The notes below the pieces were generated by a model, which saw nothing but the letters and a program-made list of their open reading frames with translations, searched no databases and had not been told where the DNA came from. Positions 16,921-25,727 of a stretch of DNA of 64,000 nt are shown here, one piece after another. Made by a program: the position numbers and the translations under genes. This DNA is from Deltaproteobacteria bacterium UBA5205 (GTDB taxonomy: Bacteria; Desulfobacterota; Syntrophorhabdia; Syntrophorhabdales; Syntrophorhabdaceae): NCBI GenBank assembly GCA_002412715.1, contig DHVP01000023.1, positions 32,823 to 96,822 on the forward strand. The letters are read 5' to 3'. Each line of letters starts with the position of its first letter. The stretch's first letter is position 1.

Positions 16921-18192
16921 ATGAAAACCCTTCATTTTGGGGACGTCCATCTTCACAATGGCCATCTCTATGAAGAGATCGTAAAGTGCTGCCTGTACGT
17001 ACTTGCAAGGGCAAGGGAAGAGCGACCGGACCTTATCATCATCCCCGGTGACATCTTCGATCTGTACAGGGACAACTGTGGGCTCAGGATAGGCACCCCG
17101 GCGACGCTGTTTGCCGCGGATTTTGTCAGGGGCCTCGCCGAGATAGCACCCGTAGTAATTATCACGGGCACACTGTCTCACGACCCGCAACACGCAATCG
17201 AGATCTTCACCAGGCTTCACACAGAATGCCCCGTACGCACGGTCACATCGCTTGAACAGATAGGAGTCGTGGAAGGGGAGTTTGTAAGTATCAATGTAGA
17301 GAACATTCAGAAATATGTTGAGAGCAGTCTTCTTATGACGGTAGTATCCTGCCTCCCTTCGGTTACGAAGGCTGGCGTGATAGCGCAGTTCGGCCTCGCG
17401 GGGATCGATGAAGGAAACCGCGCCACGGAAGAGCTCGTAAGGGACGTCTTCCAGGCGTGGGGCGTAACGAACGGCATTGCCAGACAGTCTGGAGTACCGG
17501 CCATATTCGCCGGGCACTGTACCGTCAAAGGTTCGGTTACCTCCACTGGCCAGAAGATGATCGGAAAGGAGCTGGAGTTCGGTATAGCCGACCTGAAGCT
17601 CGCAAACTGCGGCATCTATTGTCTGAACCACATTCACAAGGCACAGAAGATCAATTCGAACATCTTCTACTCGGGCAGCGTCACCCGGCTTGATCACGGG
17701 GAAATCGAGCACAAAGGGATGTTCTTTCATGAGTTCTCCCCAGACGGTACCATCGAATCCCGATTCGTAGAAACGCCGGCGCGGGTCATGAAGACCGTAT
17801 CGGTGACCGACGGTAGCCTGCCGGACGATTCTCTGCTGGAAGGCATCCAGGAGGGAGATATCGTCAGAATCAAATTCATGGTCAGGGAAGACGAACTGGC
17901 TAAAGTGGATGAACAAGCGCTGAAGAAAGCCGCCATTGCGCGGGGCGCCGTCGATGTAACCTTCGACAAGGACATCATCCCGATTCAACGGGTGCGCTCC
18001 GAAGGGATATCGAAACTTCAAACCCTCCAGGAGAAACTTGCCGCGTGGGGCGTGACCACAGGCGAAGACATTGCTGATTCCCTCAGGGAGAAGCTGGACC
18101 TCCTGTTGTCCACGGAGCCGGATAAGATACTTGAAGGATACTCAAACAATGGCAAGGAGGCAAGAGATGACACCGAACGCCTTGTTGCTTAG
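16921..18192 (+). CDS. SbcD/Mre11-like DNA repair exonuclease subunit
   Basis: The 423-residue protein has the calcineurin-like phosphoesterase motifs of SbcD/Mre11: GDVHLHNGH at residue 7, IIPGDIFD near residue 43, GTLSHD near residue 83 (GNHD in the classical motif), a GHC motif near residue 198 and a histidine in NHIHKAQK near residue 238. The Asn of GNHD is replaced, so activity may be altered. The start has CGGAGG upstream. It overlaps the SbcC-like ATPase gene by 26 nt, the usual pairing. The complex opens and trims DNA ends and hairpins; on a mobile element it may serve recombination or replication. Confidence 0.85.
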   Translation: MKTLHFGDVHLHNGHLYEEIVKCCLYVLARAREERPDLIIIPGDIFDLYRDNCGLRIGTPATLFAADFVRGLAEIAPVVIITGTLSHDPQHAIEIFTRLHTECPVRTVTSLEQIGVVEGEFVSINVENIQKYVESSLLMTVVSCLPSVTKAGVIAQFGLAGIDEGNRATEELVRDVFQAWGVTNGIARQSGVPAIFAGHCTVKGSVTSTGQKMIGKELEFGIADLKLANCGIYCLNHIHKAQKINSNIFYSGSVTRLDHGEIEHKGMFFHEFSPDGTIESRFVETPARVMKTVSVTDGSLPDDSLLEGIQEGDIVRIKFMVREDELAKVDEQALKKAAIARGAVDVTFDKDIIPIQRVRSEGISKLQTLQEKLAAWGVTTGEDIADSLREKLDLLLSTEPDKILEGYSNNGKEARDDTERLVA

Positions 18193-20551
18193 AAAATTCC
18201 GCGGCATCAAGGACGGCATGGGGCTTGACGAGTTGTTGCTGGACTTCTCTTCTCTCCCGGACGGGACGATAGTCCTCGTGGGCGAAAACGGAAAAGGAAA
18301 GACAACGATACTGGACAACATGCAGCCGCACAGGATCATGCCGTCGAAAGTGAAGAAGTACTCCACCGACGCGTTCAACTATTACGATGAGTGCTACGGT
18401 GATGACGCATGCAAAGAGCTGTATTGGACAGGCGATGACGGGCAGAAATACCGGACCCTCATCAATATCAACGCGGACAAAAGGAAGCAAGAAGCCTATC
18501 TCTACCGGATAGACGAGAACGGCAAGCAGAATCCTCTCAACCCCGATGGAAAGACGGGCAGCTACGATGCCGCCCTCGAAGCCATTCTCTGCAAGCCCGA
18601 ACTGTATTTCATCTCTGATTTCCGGGCGCAGAACGCCAAGTACGTTTCGGATTATTCAAACGGCGACATCAAGGAGATCCTGGCCGAATTCCTAGGCATT
18701 GAATACATCAGGGCACTGTCCAGAAATGCCCGGTTCCTGTTCACGGAACTGGGCAAGGTGCTGAAGGGGGTCTTCGAAGAGAAACAAGGCCTCCTTGACA
18801 GGCTGTCCCATAAAGACGCCAGGGAGGCGGAACTGAAGACCCTGCAGCATAAGGTATCGGTTCTGGAGAAGACCCTCGAAGCGAAGGAAAAGGGAAGGGC
18901 CCACCTGGAAGACGCTCTCACGGAGATACGTTCGACGGAGGCCCTGCAGGCAAATCTGGTTCTCCAGAAACAGGAGCTTGCCGACGAAATAACGCGTAAA
19001 GAAGGGATCATCACCAAGATAACCGCCGAAGGCAACAAGAGAATAGAAGCGATCGTGGGGAAGGTCCGTGCAATATCAGACAAGATAGTCCAGGCGAAGG
19101 CGCTCGCCGCATCCGCCTACACCAAGACAGTGAAGGTCGCGGAACTCAGGGCCAACGAAACGAAAAAGGCCGGTCTCCAGAACACCGTCTCTCGTGCCGA
19201 AAACGAGCTGACAGAAGTTCACAACAAGCTCAAAGAGCTGGCGCAGACCGAGAGGGTTCTCAGACAAAAAGAAACCGCCATGTCGCAGTATTCCCATAAG
19301 GCCGACCTGGAGATTGCCAGGATGAGGGGCGAGCAGGACAGCATGCAAAAGGAGGCCGGCAAGCTTCGCGACGTCCCCTGTAAGGACACGGCGCTGGCGT
19401 CGGCCTGTGAATTTGTGAAGGATGCCGTGGAGGCATCGAAACAGCTGCCCGGCAAGATGGAAGAGCTGCAGCAGTTCATCCAGAGGTCCGAGGAGGAGAG
19501 AAGGCGTCTCCGCAATGAAGCCCTTCCTCTCTCAGAGGACTGCAAGGACAAAGCAGCCCTCGAAGCGAAGGAAACCCGGATTTCCCGTGAACTCGCCGCC
19601 GCAAGGAAAGGTCTTACCGAGTGCGATACCGCTCTCACAGAGGCCAGAAGACTTGAGATCGAGATCGCAGGGTCCGTAGCAGCCCAAAAGACCTTGCCGG
19701 AACTCGAGCAACAGCATGCAGAACTGGAGACCGAGAAAGCGGCGGAAGAGATCCGCATCTCAAAGGATATGGACACCCTGCAGCAAGAAATAAGGCAAGC
19801 GGCGGAAAGAAGGAACGCCATAATCATTGACGAGGGCATCGGGCTTCGCAAAAAGGAAACGGAAGATAAGATCTCTGTCCTGAAGGAAAACATCAACACG
19901 ATAAGGGCGGAGGAGAAGGCGTTGGCCAGAAATGTCGGTGCCCTCGAGGTCGAGGTGAGCGCGTATCCGTTGCTGCAGGAACAGCTTGCGGCCGTCGACA
20001 AACGCGCAAAATATCTCGGCAGCGAAGTGGCGGAATGGACCATCATGGCAAAAGCCCTCGGAGATGAGGGCATTATAGCCCTGGAGATCGACGATGCCGG
20101 TCCCGCCATATCCAAACTTGCCAACGACCTGCTAAGAGAGGTTTACGGCAACAGACTCACAATCCGTATCGACACTCAGGATACCACCGGGAAAAAGCTC
20201 AAGGAGGATTTCGATATCACCGTAATAGACGGCCGGTCGAACAAGACCAAAAGCATCAAGAAGGTGTCCGGGGGCGAAAAGGAACTCCTTGAGGATCTGA
20301 TACCCAAGGCGGTCAGCCTCTTCAACAAGGAGAGGACGGGCCGTGGAAGCTCAACGCTTTTCACGGATGAACGAGACGGAGCCCTCGATGCGGCCAGGAA
20401 GAGGGCATTCTTCCTCATGAAGACCAGGGTTCAGGCTCTGGGAAATTACAGACAGGAGTTCTGCATCACCCACACACCGGAACTCGTCAAGATGGCCAAT
20501 GGCGTCATCGAACTTAAAGACGGCATGGTCAGCATGTACAGCAACCAATAA
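18167..20551 (+). CDS. SbcC/Rad50-like ATPase
   Basis: I choose the ATG at 18167, preceded by AAGGAGG, giving 794 residues; the longer frame to 18071 is unsupported. Walker A is GENGKGKTT near residue 39. Two long coiled-coil arms (about 190-395 and 420-640) flank a zinc-hook-like turn VPCKDTALASACEF near residue 403, in which the two cysteines are eight residues apart instead of CxxC, as in some phage homologues. The ABC signature VSGGEKE lies near residue 700 and Walker B with the D-loop (TLFTDERDGALDAA) near 730. It works with the overlapping SbcD-like protein. Confidence 0.85.
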   Translation: MTPNALLLRKFRGIKDGMGLDELLLDFSSLPDGTIVLVGENGKGKTTILDNMQPHRIMPSKVKKYSTDAFNYYDECYGDDACKELYWTGDDGQKYRTLININADKRKQEAYLYRIDENGKQNPLNPDGKTGSYDAALEAILCKPELYFISDFRAQNAKYVSDYSNGDIKEILAEFLGIEYIRALSRNARFLFTELGKVLKGVFEEKQGLLDRLSHKDAREAELKTLQHKVSVLEKTLEAKEKGRAHLEDALTEIRSTEALQANLVLQKQELADEITRKEGIITKITAEGNKRIEAIVGKVRAISDKIVQAKALAASAYTKTVKVAELRANETKKAGLQNTVSRAENELTEVHNKLKELAQTERVLRQKETAMSQYSHKADLEIARMRGEQDSMQKEAGKLRDVPCKDTALASACEFVKDAVEASKQLPGKMEELQQFIQRSEEERRRLRNEALPLSEDCKDKAALEAKETRISRELAAARKGLTECDTALTEARRLEIEIAGSVAAQKTLPELEQQHAELETEKAAEEIRISKDMDTLQQEIRQAAERRNAIIIDEGIGLRKKETEDKISVLKENINTIRAEEKALARNVGALEVEVSAYPLLQEQLAAVDKRAKYLGSEVAEWTIMAKALGDEGIIALEIDDAGPAISKLANDLLREVYGNRLTIRIDTQDTTGKKLKEDFDITVIDGRSNKTKSIKKVSGGEKELLEDLIPKAVSLFNKERTGRGSSTLFTDERDGALDAARKRAFFLMKTRVQALGNYRQEFCITHTPELVKMANGVIELKDGMVSMYSNQ

Positions 20552-20571
20552 ACCCAAAACAAGGAGATCAT

Positions 20572-21945
20572 ATGGAAACCAACACCGCCAGCAACACAGG
20601 TGTGATTTATAGTATCGACAACGGCGTCGAAGAATTCATTACGCCCCTTCTCGGCACGTCAATGGCCGGAACACAGTACGGCGGCATCGTGCGACCGGGC
20701 GTGATGGTCCTTCGGAAGGAAGGCGTCACGGAAGAGGACAAGAATAAGTTCGCTGATATGTGCGGAACTGGGGCCAAATGGGACGATATCGACAAGGCAT
20801 TAGGGCCCGTGGCCGCCCCGGAAAGACTGAAAGGCAAATCGAAGCTGGTCCCGCTCAACGTGGACTTTTTTACCGTCAACAAAAGGGATTGCCTCAATCC
20901 GGACAATGCGAACCTTGTCATGGAGAAGTACGCTGATGCCGATGGCAAGTTGCGGTCAATCCCCGTCTGGTTTCCCATCAATGAATGGTGGGAACTGATA
21001 CCGCACAGCCTGACATCATTTGGAAAGACCCGGGGCATCAAGCACAAGAGCTCATTTATCCCGGTGAAGGATTCGCTAGGCCGGGTCACTGAGGTAAAGA
21101 GGGTATGCGAAACACCCGAGCATGTCGAAAGAGGAAAACGTATCTTCGGCGGCAGGTCATGGGGGCAGAAAGACTGCGATCCCGAGAACTGCGAGGAGTA
21201 CCAGGACGGGAGCTGCAAGCTCAGAGGCCGGATCCAGTTCATGGTCCCCGGTTTGTGCGGCGGCGACATGTGGGTGATCCCCACAACGTCCTTCTATTCT
21301 CTGTCGGCCATCAAGCAAACCCTCAACAGGGTCTACGAGGTGACGGGCGGAAGGATCGCCAACATAATCTACAAGGGAGAGACGATATTCACTCTCCGCA
21401 AGAGGCTGGCCACGGTACCCACCATTGATTATGAGACCGGGGAACCAAAGCTACGAAAACAGTACCTCATCAATCTCGACCTGAACATCGACCTGTTTGA
21501 ACTCGCCAAGATGTATGAAACAAGGAACATCCTTGCCAGGGGAAGGCAGGCCGCAGGTATCCTGACGGACGGCGCCAATGTAGTAGACATCACCGAAAGG
21601 GTCAGACAGGGTCGGTCGGTCGAAGAAGCCGATGAGATACCGGACGGCTCGGATGCACGCCAGGAAGCGGTTGTCCCGGAAGGACCGAAAGAACCGCCCG
21701 CCGCTCCAGAAAAAGCTCCTGAGAAAAAATCCGCATCAGGAGCCCCCGGCGGACAGCAGGGTGGAGACCAAAAGGGGGCACCCCTTCCCGACCAGATTGC
21801 TGCTGTCAAGAAACTGTGCACCGCATTTCAGATACCCGCAGAGTTTGTCGACAGGGAGATGGCTGTCCTCGACACCTGGGAAAAGGCGGCCGCCGTTATC
21901 AAGGAGCTGAACAAGGGGGACCTGTCACGCTTCTTGCCTAAATGA
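20572..21945 (+). CDS. Gp3-like / recombination directionality factor-like protein
   Basis: The 457-residue protein has a central Cys-containing region (CDPENCEEYQDGSCKLRG near residue 205) followed by IQFMVPGLCGGDMWVIPTTSFYSLSAIKQTLNRV. This resembles the Gp3-like family, which includes phage recombination directionality factors; I assign it from recalled pattern, not from alignment. A Pro/Glu/Gly-rich linker (residues 350-405) precedes a helical C-terminus. It follows SbcC by 20 nt with AAGGAG before its ATG and ends the operon at a strong terminator. A role in recombination or replication is likely from context. Confidence 0.5.
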   Translation: METNTASNTGVIYSIDNGVEEFITPLLGTSMAGTQYGGIVRPGVMVLRKEGVTEEDKNKFADMCGTGAKWDDIDKALGPVAAPERLKGKSKLVPLNVDFFTVNKRDCLNPDNANLVMEKYADADGKLRSIPVWFPINEWWELIPHSLTSFGKTRGIKHKSSFIPVKDSLGRVTEVKRVCETPEHVERGKRIFGGRSWGQKDCDPENCEEYQDGSCKLRGRIQFMVPGLCGGDMWVIPTTSFYSLSAIKQTLNRVYEVTGGRIANIIYKGETIFTLRKRLATVPTIDYETGEPKLRKQYLINLDLNIDLFELAKMYETRNILARGRQAAGILTDGANVVDITERVRQGRSVEEADEIPDGSDARQEAVVPEGPKEPPAAPEKAPEKKSASGAPGGQQGGDQKGAPLPDQIAAVKKLCTAFQIPAEFVDREMAVLDTWEKAAAVIKELNKGDLSRFLPK

Positions 21946-21968
21946 TGGGGCAATAGGACATACACGAT

Positions 21969-21999
21969 AAGGAGGGCTTAATTGCCCTCCTTTTTTTGG
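21969..21999 (+). terminator. Rho-independent terminator after the SbcCD operon
   Basis: AAGGAGGGC, loop TTAATT, GCCCTCCTT and a T run, starting 24 nt after the stop codon. Confidence 0.9.
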
Positions 22000-22194
22000 G
22001 CCCTCTGTCTGTCTCGCTGCCGTCCTGTATGGTCGCATGGTAACAAAGAAAGGTCTCTTCGTGAAAACACAAATAACTTTTGTTAGTAAGGAAAACCAAA
22101 ATATTGAAGCTGGTTGGCAACAACTTATGCTTAATTGTGTTTTCGTGACGTGCACTAACTGTATGTAAGGACACGTTGAGGGGGGATCATCTGA

Positions 22195-22527
22195 ATGGAT
22201 AGCGGCAAGACAATCGGCGGTGCCCTGAAGGAAATGAGGGAATCACTCAACATCAAACCATCGGAACTCGCCGAAGCGGCTGATGTAACGCCGTCCTATA
22301 TATATCAGGTCGAAGGTGACACACAAATGCCCTCGAGCGAGTATCTTGACACGCTCATCAAGATGTATGTGAGCAAATCCAATGAAACGGCCGGAGATAG
22401 GGCCCGGCGGATCACGGAACTCATCGAGATGACAAAGAGCCAGTATATCGAGAAGAACCAGTCAAGGATCCGGAGAAAGGCGCAGCGGCGCTACGACGTA
22501 CTGTATGATCTTGTATCGGAGAACTGA
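22195..22527 (+). CDS. XRE-family helix-turn-helix regulator
   Basis: The 110-residue protein has a Cro/C1-type HTH at residues 5-60 (GALKEMRESLNIKPSELAEAADV, TPSYIYQVEGDTQMPSSEYL). The C-terminal half is helical and basic (SRIRRKAQRRY). It begins 195 nt after the preceding terminator and is followed after 3 nt by the sigma-like gene, so the two are co-transcribed. It is a good candidate repressor for the element's own promoters. Confidence 0.85.
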   Translation: MDSGKTIGGALKEMRESLNIKPSELAEAADVTPSYIYQVEGDTQMPSSEYLDTLIKMYVSKSNETAGDRARRITELIEMTKSQYIEKNQSRIRRKAQRRYDVLYDLVSEN

Positions 22528-22530
22528 AAC

Positions 22531-23679
22531 GTGAGACTCGGTTCCAAGAGAAAGTCAGTGTTGACACCCCCGGCAGAGCCTCCTGTTGAGTCCGACCATG
22601 AAGTGTCGCTCCTTAAGATCAGCGCTGCATCGATCAGGGAGGCCGTAAGGGCCAAGGTCCCCCCGAAGAAGAAGAAATACGACACGAACGAGAGGATCAA
22701 CGAGCTGTATATCCAATGGTCGTCGGGCAGCAATCACGCCGTCAACATGTACGATGAGTTAATCTATCAGTTCTACACCATATACAGGCCGAGGATAGTG
22801 TCCATAGCCAAGAAATACAGGGCTCTCAGCCCCGTCTTTGACGAGGAGGACCTGCACCAGACAGGGCATCTTGCTATCATGCAGGCCCTGAAGAAGTACC
22901 AGCACTCCCAGGACATAGACATGAAGTTCTCCACATACCTTGAATGGTCCATCAAGAACGTCTTCCAGAGGGCCATAGGGAGCAAAGACAAGTACGTGGA
23001 GGTCTACACGCCCGACGACGAGCTTTACAAGACGATGGACTATCACGATTTTCAGCTTAAGAAGAAGGATCTCGTCAGCGCCGGATACCACTATCTGGTC
23101 AAAACGAAGCTCTGTTATATATACGATATTGTTCAGGCTGGGGAGCAGGAAATACCCGGCAGCGCCATGTACGACCTTGAACACGACTACATGGATTCCT
23201 TCAAGGAAAAGCAAAGGGAGGCGGGTCCGGCAGAACCGGAAGAAGGGGCACGCGATGACGAACGTGATATCGAAGAAAGCTCGGACATCGCGGCCTCTTC
23301 GCCGGCAAGGGCCCGTGCGGAGCACGACGCCGATAACGGAAAGCAGAAACTGCAGATGATCGATGCCCTTTATCACAACTGGACTAGGCAGCAGAACGGG
23401 ACCAGGCAGCGGCAATACGAGCCGACCGTCCGGAGCATATACGACCTTTTCAAGGATCGCGCCACCCGCATTGCTGACAGATGCCACTTCGAGCTCATTC
23501 CCGTCAACATGACGGAATTCGAACAGACGGTAATGAAATCGATATCCCTGAGTATTCGTGATTACGAGAACGACAAGGTGCCGGGTAGCAGGTTTACCCA
23601 ATATCTTGAGCTGAAAGCACGGAGAGAACTGGGGAAGACGAATGTAACAAGACTCCCCGCAGAAAGGGCCCATATCTGA
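22531..23679 (+). CDS. Sigma-70 region-2-containing protein (element-encoded sigma-like factor)
   Basis: Residues 78-155 match sigma-70 region 2: FYTIYRPRIVSIAKKYRAL, then DEEDLHQTGHLAIMQALKKYQ and MKFSTYLEWSIKNVFQRAIG, the pattern that binds core polymerase and the -10 element. A recognisable region 4 is absent; the C-terminal 200 residues contain an acidic, disordered stretch (about 225-265) and a helical end. The start is GTG with GGAGAA upstream. It is larger and differently built from ECF factors. It may direct polymerase to the repeated RGTAATAY motif found before most operons here; that link is inference. Confidence 0.65.
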   Translation: MRLGSKRKSVLTPPAEPPVESDHEVSLLKISAASIREAVRAKVPPKKKKYDTNERINELYIQWSSGSNHAVNMYDELIYQFYTIYRPRIVSIAKKYRALSPVFDEEDLHQTGHLAIMQALKKYQHSQDIDMKFSTYLEWSIKNVFQRAIGSKDKYVEVYTPDDELYKTMDYHDFQLKKKDLVSAGYHYLVKTKLCYIYDIVQAGEQEIPGSAMYDLEHDYMDSFKEKQREAGPAEPEEGARDDERDIEESSDIAASSPARARAEHDADNGKQKLQMIDALYHNWTRQQNGTRQRQYEPTVRSIYDLFKDRATRIADRCHFELIPVNMTEFEQTVMKSISLSIRDYENDKVPGSRFTQYLELKARRELGKTNVTRLPAERAHI

Positions 23680-24182
23680 TGATGCTTGACGAGGACGCAA
23701 TAAGGAAACTGGTCAAGGAGAAGACGGGAGAGGTGGCCCTGCCGCGCGAAGCACTATCGGGTGACTTCATAACATCCAAGGAGTTCGCCTCCCTTCTGGG
23801 GATGTCCACTAATAGGCCACGAAGACGTCTTCTGGTCTATCTGTCTATGATATCTCAAGGTAGAAACCTTGAGACTATTCCGTGGGAAATCAGAGAGTGT
23901 TTCGTGGGACATAAACCTGTCGTGTGCGTCTACCAGGGAAACGGGTCTGTCAATTACGAATATCGGATTGCCATAAAGGACCTGTACGGGAAATTTCAAG
24001 CGGCGGCGAGAGAGATGGCAATTTCCCGGACGAGCGGGGAATCGGTCTACGTAAAACCTGCGACGCTAAAACAACTGAAGTATTTATCGATACGCTTCAA
24101 AACCGACATCAGCAGCGTGATTGACATCCTCGTCAATAGAGAACTCGAAGGGGTTCAGCTAAATGGGCAGAACCGTCAATAG
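23679..24182 (+). CDS. Hypothetical protein, coupled to the sigma-like gene
   Basis: The ATG overlaps the sigma-like stop by one base (TGATG). The 167-residue product has an N-terminal part resembling a DNA-binding fold (SGDFITSKEFASLLGMSTNRPRRRLLVY) and a C-terminus (TLKQLKYLSIRFKTDISSVIDILVNRELEG) like a ribbon-helix-helix or RHH-like segment. No family is recognised; a DNA-binding or regulatory role fits the operon. Confidence 0.55.
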   Translation: MMLDEDAIRKLVKEKTGEVALPREALSGDFITSKEFASLLGMSTNRPRRRLLVYLSMISQGRNLETIPWEIRECFVGHKPVVCVYQGNGSVNYEYRIAIKDLYGKFQAAAREMAISRTSGESVYVKPATLKQLKYLSIRFKTDISSVIDILVNRELEGVQLNGQNRQ

Positions 24183-24186
24183 GGGG

Positions 24187-24227
24187 CACGACCCCCCGTG
24201 TCACCTAACACGACCCCCCGTGTCACC
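24187..24227 (+). promoter_or_regulatory. Tandem GC-rich repeat, candidate ParB-type operator
   Basis: Two perfect 19-bp copies of CACGACCCCCCGTGTCACC start at 24187 and 24209 (period 22, two helical turns). Each contains the dyad CACG-ACCCCC-CGTG. They lie 22 nt before the ParB-like start, where an autoregulatory or centromere-like site would be expected. Confidence 0.55.
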
Positions 24228-24248
24228 CAGTACAATAAGGAGGCATCC

Positions 24249-25520
24249 ATGAAATATCTAGGAAACGTCAAAACATCATTGATCAACGAGAAAGAGGATT
24301 ATAAGGGACTTTTCGACCCTCTTACCGACGCGGAGCTGAGCGATCTTCGTGAGAGCATCAAGGCATCCGGCATAATCAACAATCTTATTGTGGAACGCAC
24401 CGGGAAGGGATACGTTCTTCTCTCGGGACATCATAGGAAGCAGATAGCCGCAGAACTGGGACTGGACGAGGTCCCCTGCTCCCTCGCTGAAACCCAGAAC
24501 GAAAAGATCGAAGCCCTTTTCGACAATGCCAATCGTCGCCAGTTGACCGAGCAGAGGCGCAAAGAAATGATCAAATTAAAAATGGTCATGACCCGTAAGT
24601 TTTACTCTGACGGTCTTATCCCTGAACTGTACAAACTCCTGGAAACGAAAAAGATCAAGGCCTCTCTCGCCGACCGCCTGATATGCCTCAACACAGAGGA
24701 CCAACGGGCGATCCTCGAGTCCCTCACCGTAGAGCCGAAAACCGTTCCCAAAGAAGTCCAGAAGAAACACGAGGATGAAAAGGCCAGGCTGGTCGAGACC
24801 CATCAGAATGAAATCGGTGCCCTCATCAAGAAATACGAAGGCACCATTGAAAGCCTCACGGCCGATCTTACCCACTCTCGCGATAGACTGAACGTGCTCA
24901 CACAGGACAAGAAGAGGGTCGAGGAAAGTCTCAGGGAGAACAATCGGACAGTTGAGAGCCTGAAGACCCAGGTTAAACAGAAGCTTGACGAACTCGAGGA
25001 GAAGAAGGGAACCCTGACCGTCGAGGTCAGGAAAGAGTTCGAGGCCCAGATAACCGTGCTCGTGAAGGAGCGCGAAACCCGGGAAACAGCAATAAAGGCC
25101 AAGCAGGATGAGATTTCCAAACTCAATGAAAGCATTGCCAGTCTTGCGAACAGGATCGACGGCCTTGAATCAAAAAGCAAACTGTGGGAGCTCGAATGCC
25201 ACCGGCTTGCAGAACAATATAACAAGACGGTCCAGCACTATTCCAATCCGGCCCTGGTCGAAGTCCAGCTCCAGGTGGTGTCAGAACTCGTTGAGGCCCT
25301 CGTTCGTTTCGTGAAGAACCACAAATGGGATGAGGACACGCTGAAGATGTCCGAGAAATACCGGAAGGACCTTGACGAGCAGATGGTACGCCTCTCAAAG
25401 GAGATCCGGACGAACCAGAAAGAGATCCTTACGGCCGAGGGAGCGCGGACGAACGTGGAGAAGGCGCTTCAGAAGGGAAGGCCGCAGCTCAAGAGCGTAA
25501 AAAAGGCAGCGGAAGCGTAG
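24249..25520 (+). CDS. ParB-like protein with long coiled coil
   Basis: I use the ATG at 24249 with AAGGAGG 5 nt upstream (423 aa); the frame extends upstream through the repeats to a GTG that lacks a ribosome-binding site. Residues 10-85 are a ParB/Srx-type domain: DAELSDLRESIKASGIINNLIV and GYVLLSGHHRKQIAAELG, where GHHR replaces GERR. An HTH-like region follows to about residue 165. Residues 175-330 form a long charged coiled coil, unusual for ParB and suggestive of a bridging or structural role. The tandem repeats just upstream are a plausible binding site. Confidence 0.7.
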   Translation: MKYLGNVKTSLINEKEDYKGLFDPLTDAELSDLRESIKASGIINNLIVERTGKGYVLLSGHHRKQIAAELGLDEVPCSLAETQNEKIEALFDNANRRQLTEQRRKEMIKLKMVMTRKFYSDGLIPELYKLLETKKIKASLADRLICLNTEDQRAILESLTVEPKTVPKEVQKKHEDEKARLVETHQNEIGALIKKYEGTIESLTADLTHSRDRLNVLTQDKKRVEESLRENNRTVESLKTQVKQKLDELEEKKGTLTVEVRKEFEAQITVLVKERETRETAIKAKQDEISKLNESIASLANRIDGLESKSKLWELECHRLAEQYNKTVQHYSNPALVEVQLQVVSELVEALVRFVKNHKWDEDTLKMSEKYRKDLDEQMVRLSKEIRTNQKEILTAEGARTNVEKALQKGRPQLKSVKKAAEA

Positions 25521-25636
25521 GTCCGGCCTTGAACTCCGCACGCAGAAGGTCATGAGCCAGATTGCATGGAATGGCGATTCGGTCACCTATAAAAGACCTG
25601 CAAAACGGCCGCTTAAGACCTCTATCACCTAGTACC

Positions 25637-25714
25637 ATGATGATGGAAAAGACATCGCCGATAAGGCTCCTCTCCTTCGACCCCGGTACTGTCACAGGGT
25701 ATTCATTTTCGTAG
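25637..25714 (+). pseudogene. Possible RuvC-like resolvase N-terminal remnant
   Basis: A 25-residue frame reads ...IRLLSFDPGTVTGYSFS and then stops. The LSFDPGTxxTGYS pattern is the first catalytic segment of RuvC-type Holliday junction resolvases. Nothing downstream continues the fold, because the TraD-like gene ends 14 nt later on the other strand. It may be a truncated remnant, or chance. Confidence 0.25.
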
Positions 25715-25727
25715 GGCGAAGACAACC

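Noticed and set aside
19219..20124. Long minus-strand frame (301 codons) inside the SbcC-like gene
   Set aside because: Ser/Ala/Leu-rich shadow of the coiled-coil codons of the opposite strand; no ribosome-binding site and no recognisable domain.
22759..23700. Minus-strand frame (313 codons) opposite the sigma-like gene
   Set aside because: The plus frame has sigma region 2 motifs and operon continuity; the minus frame has no start signal or family pattern.
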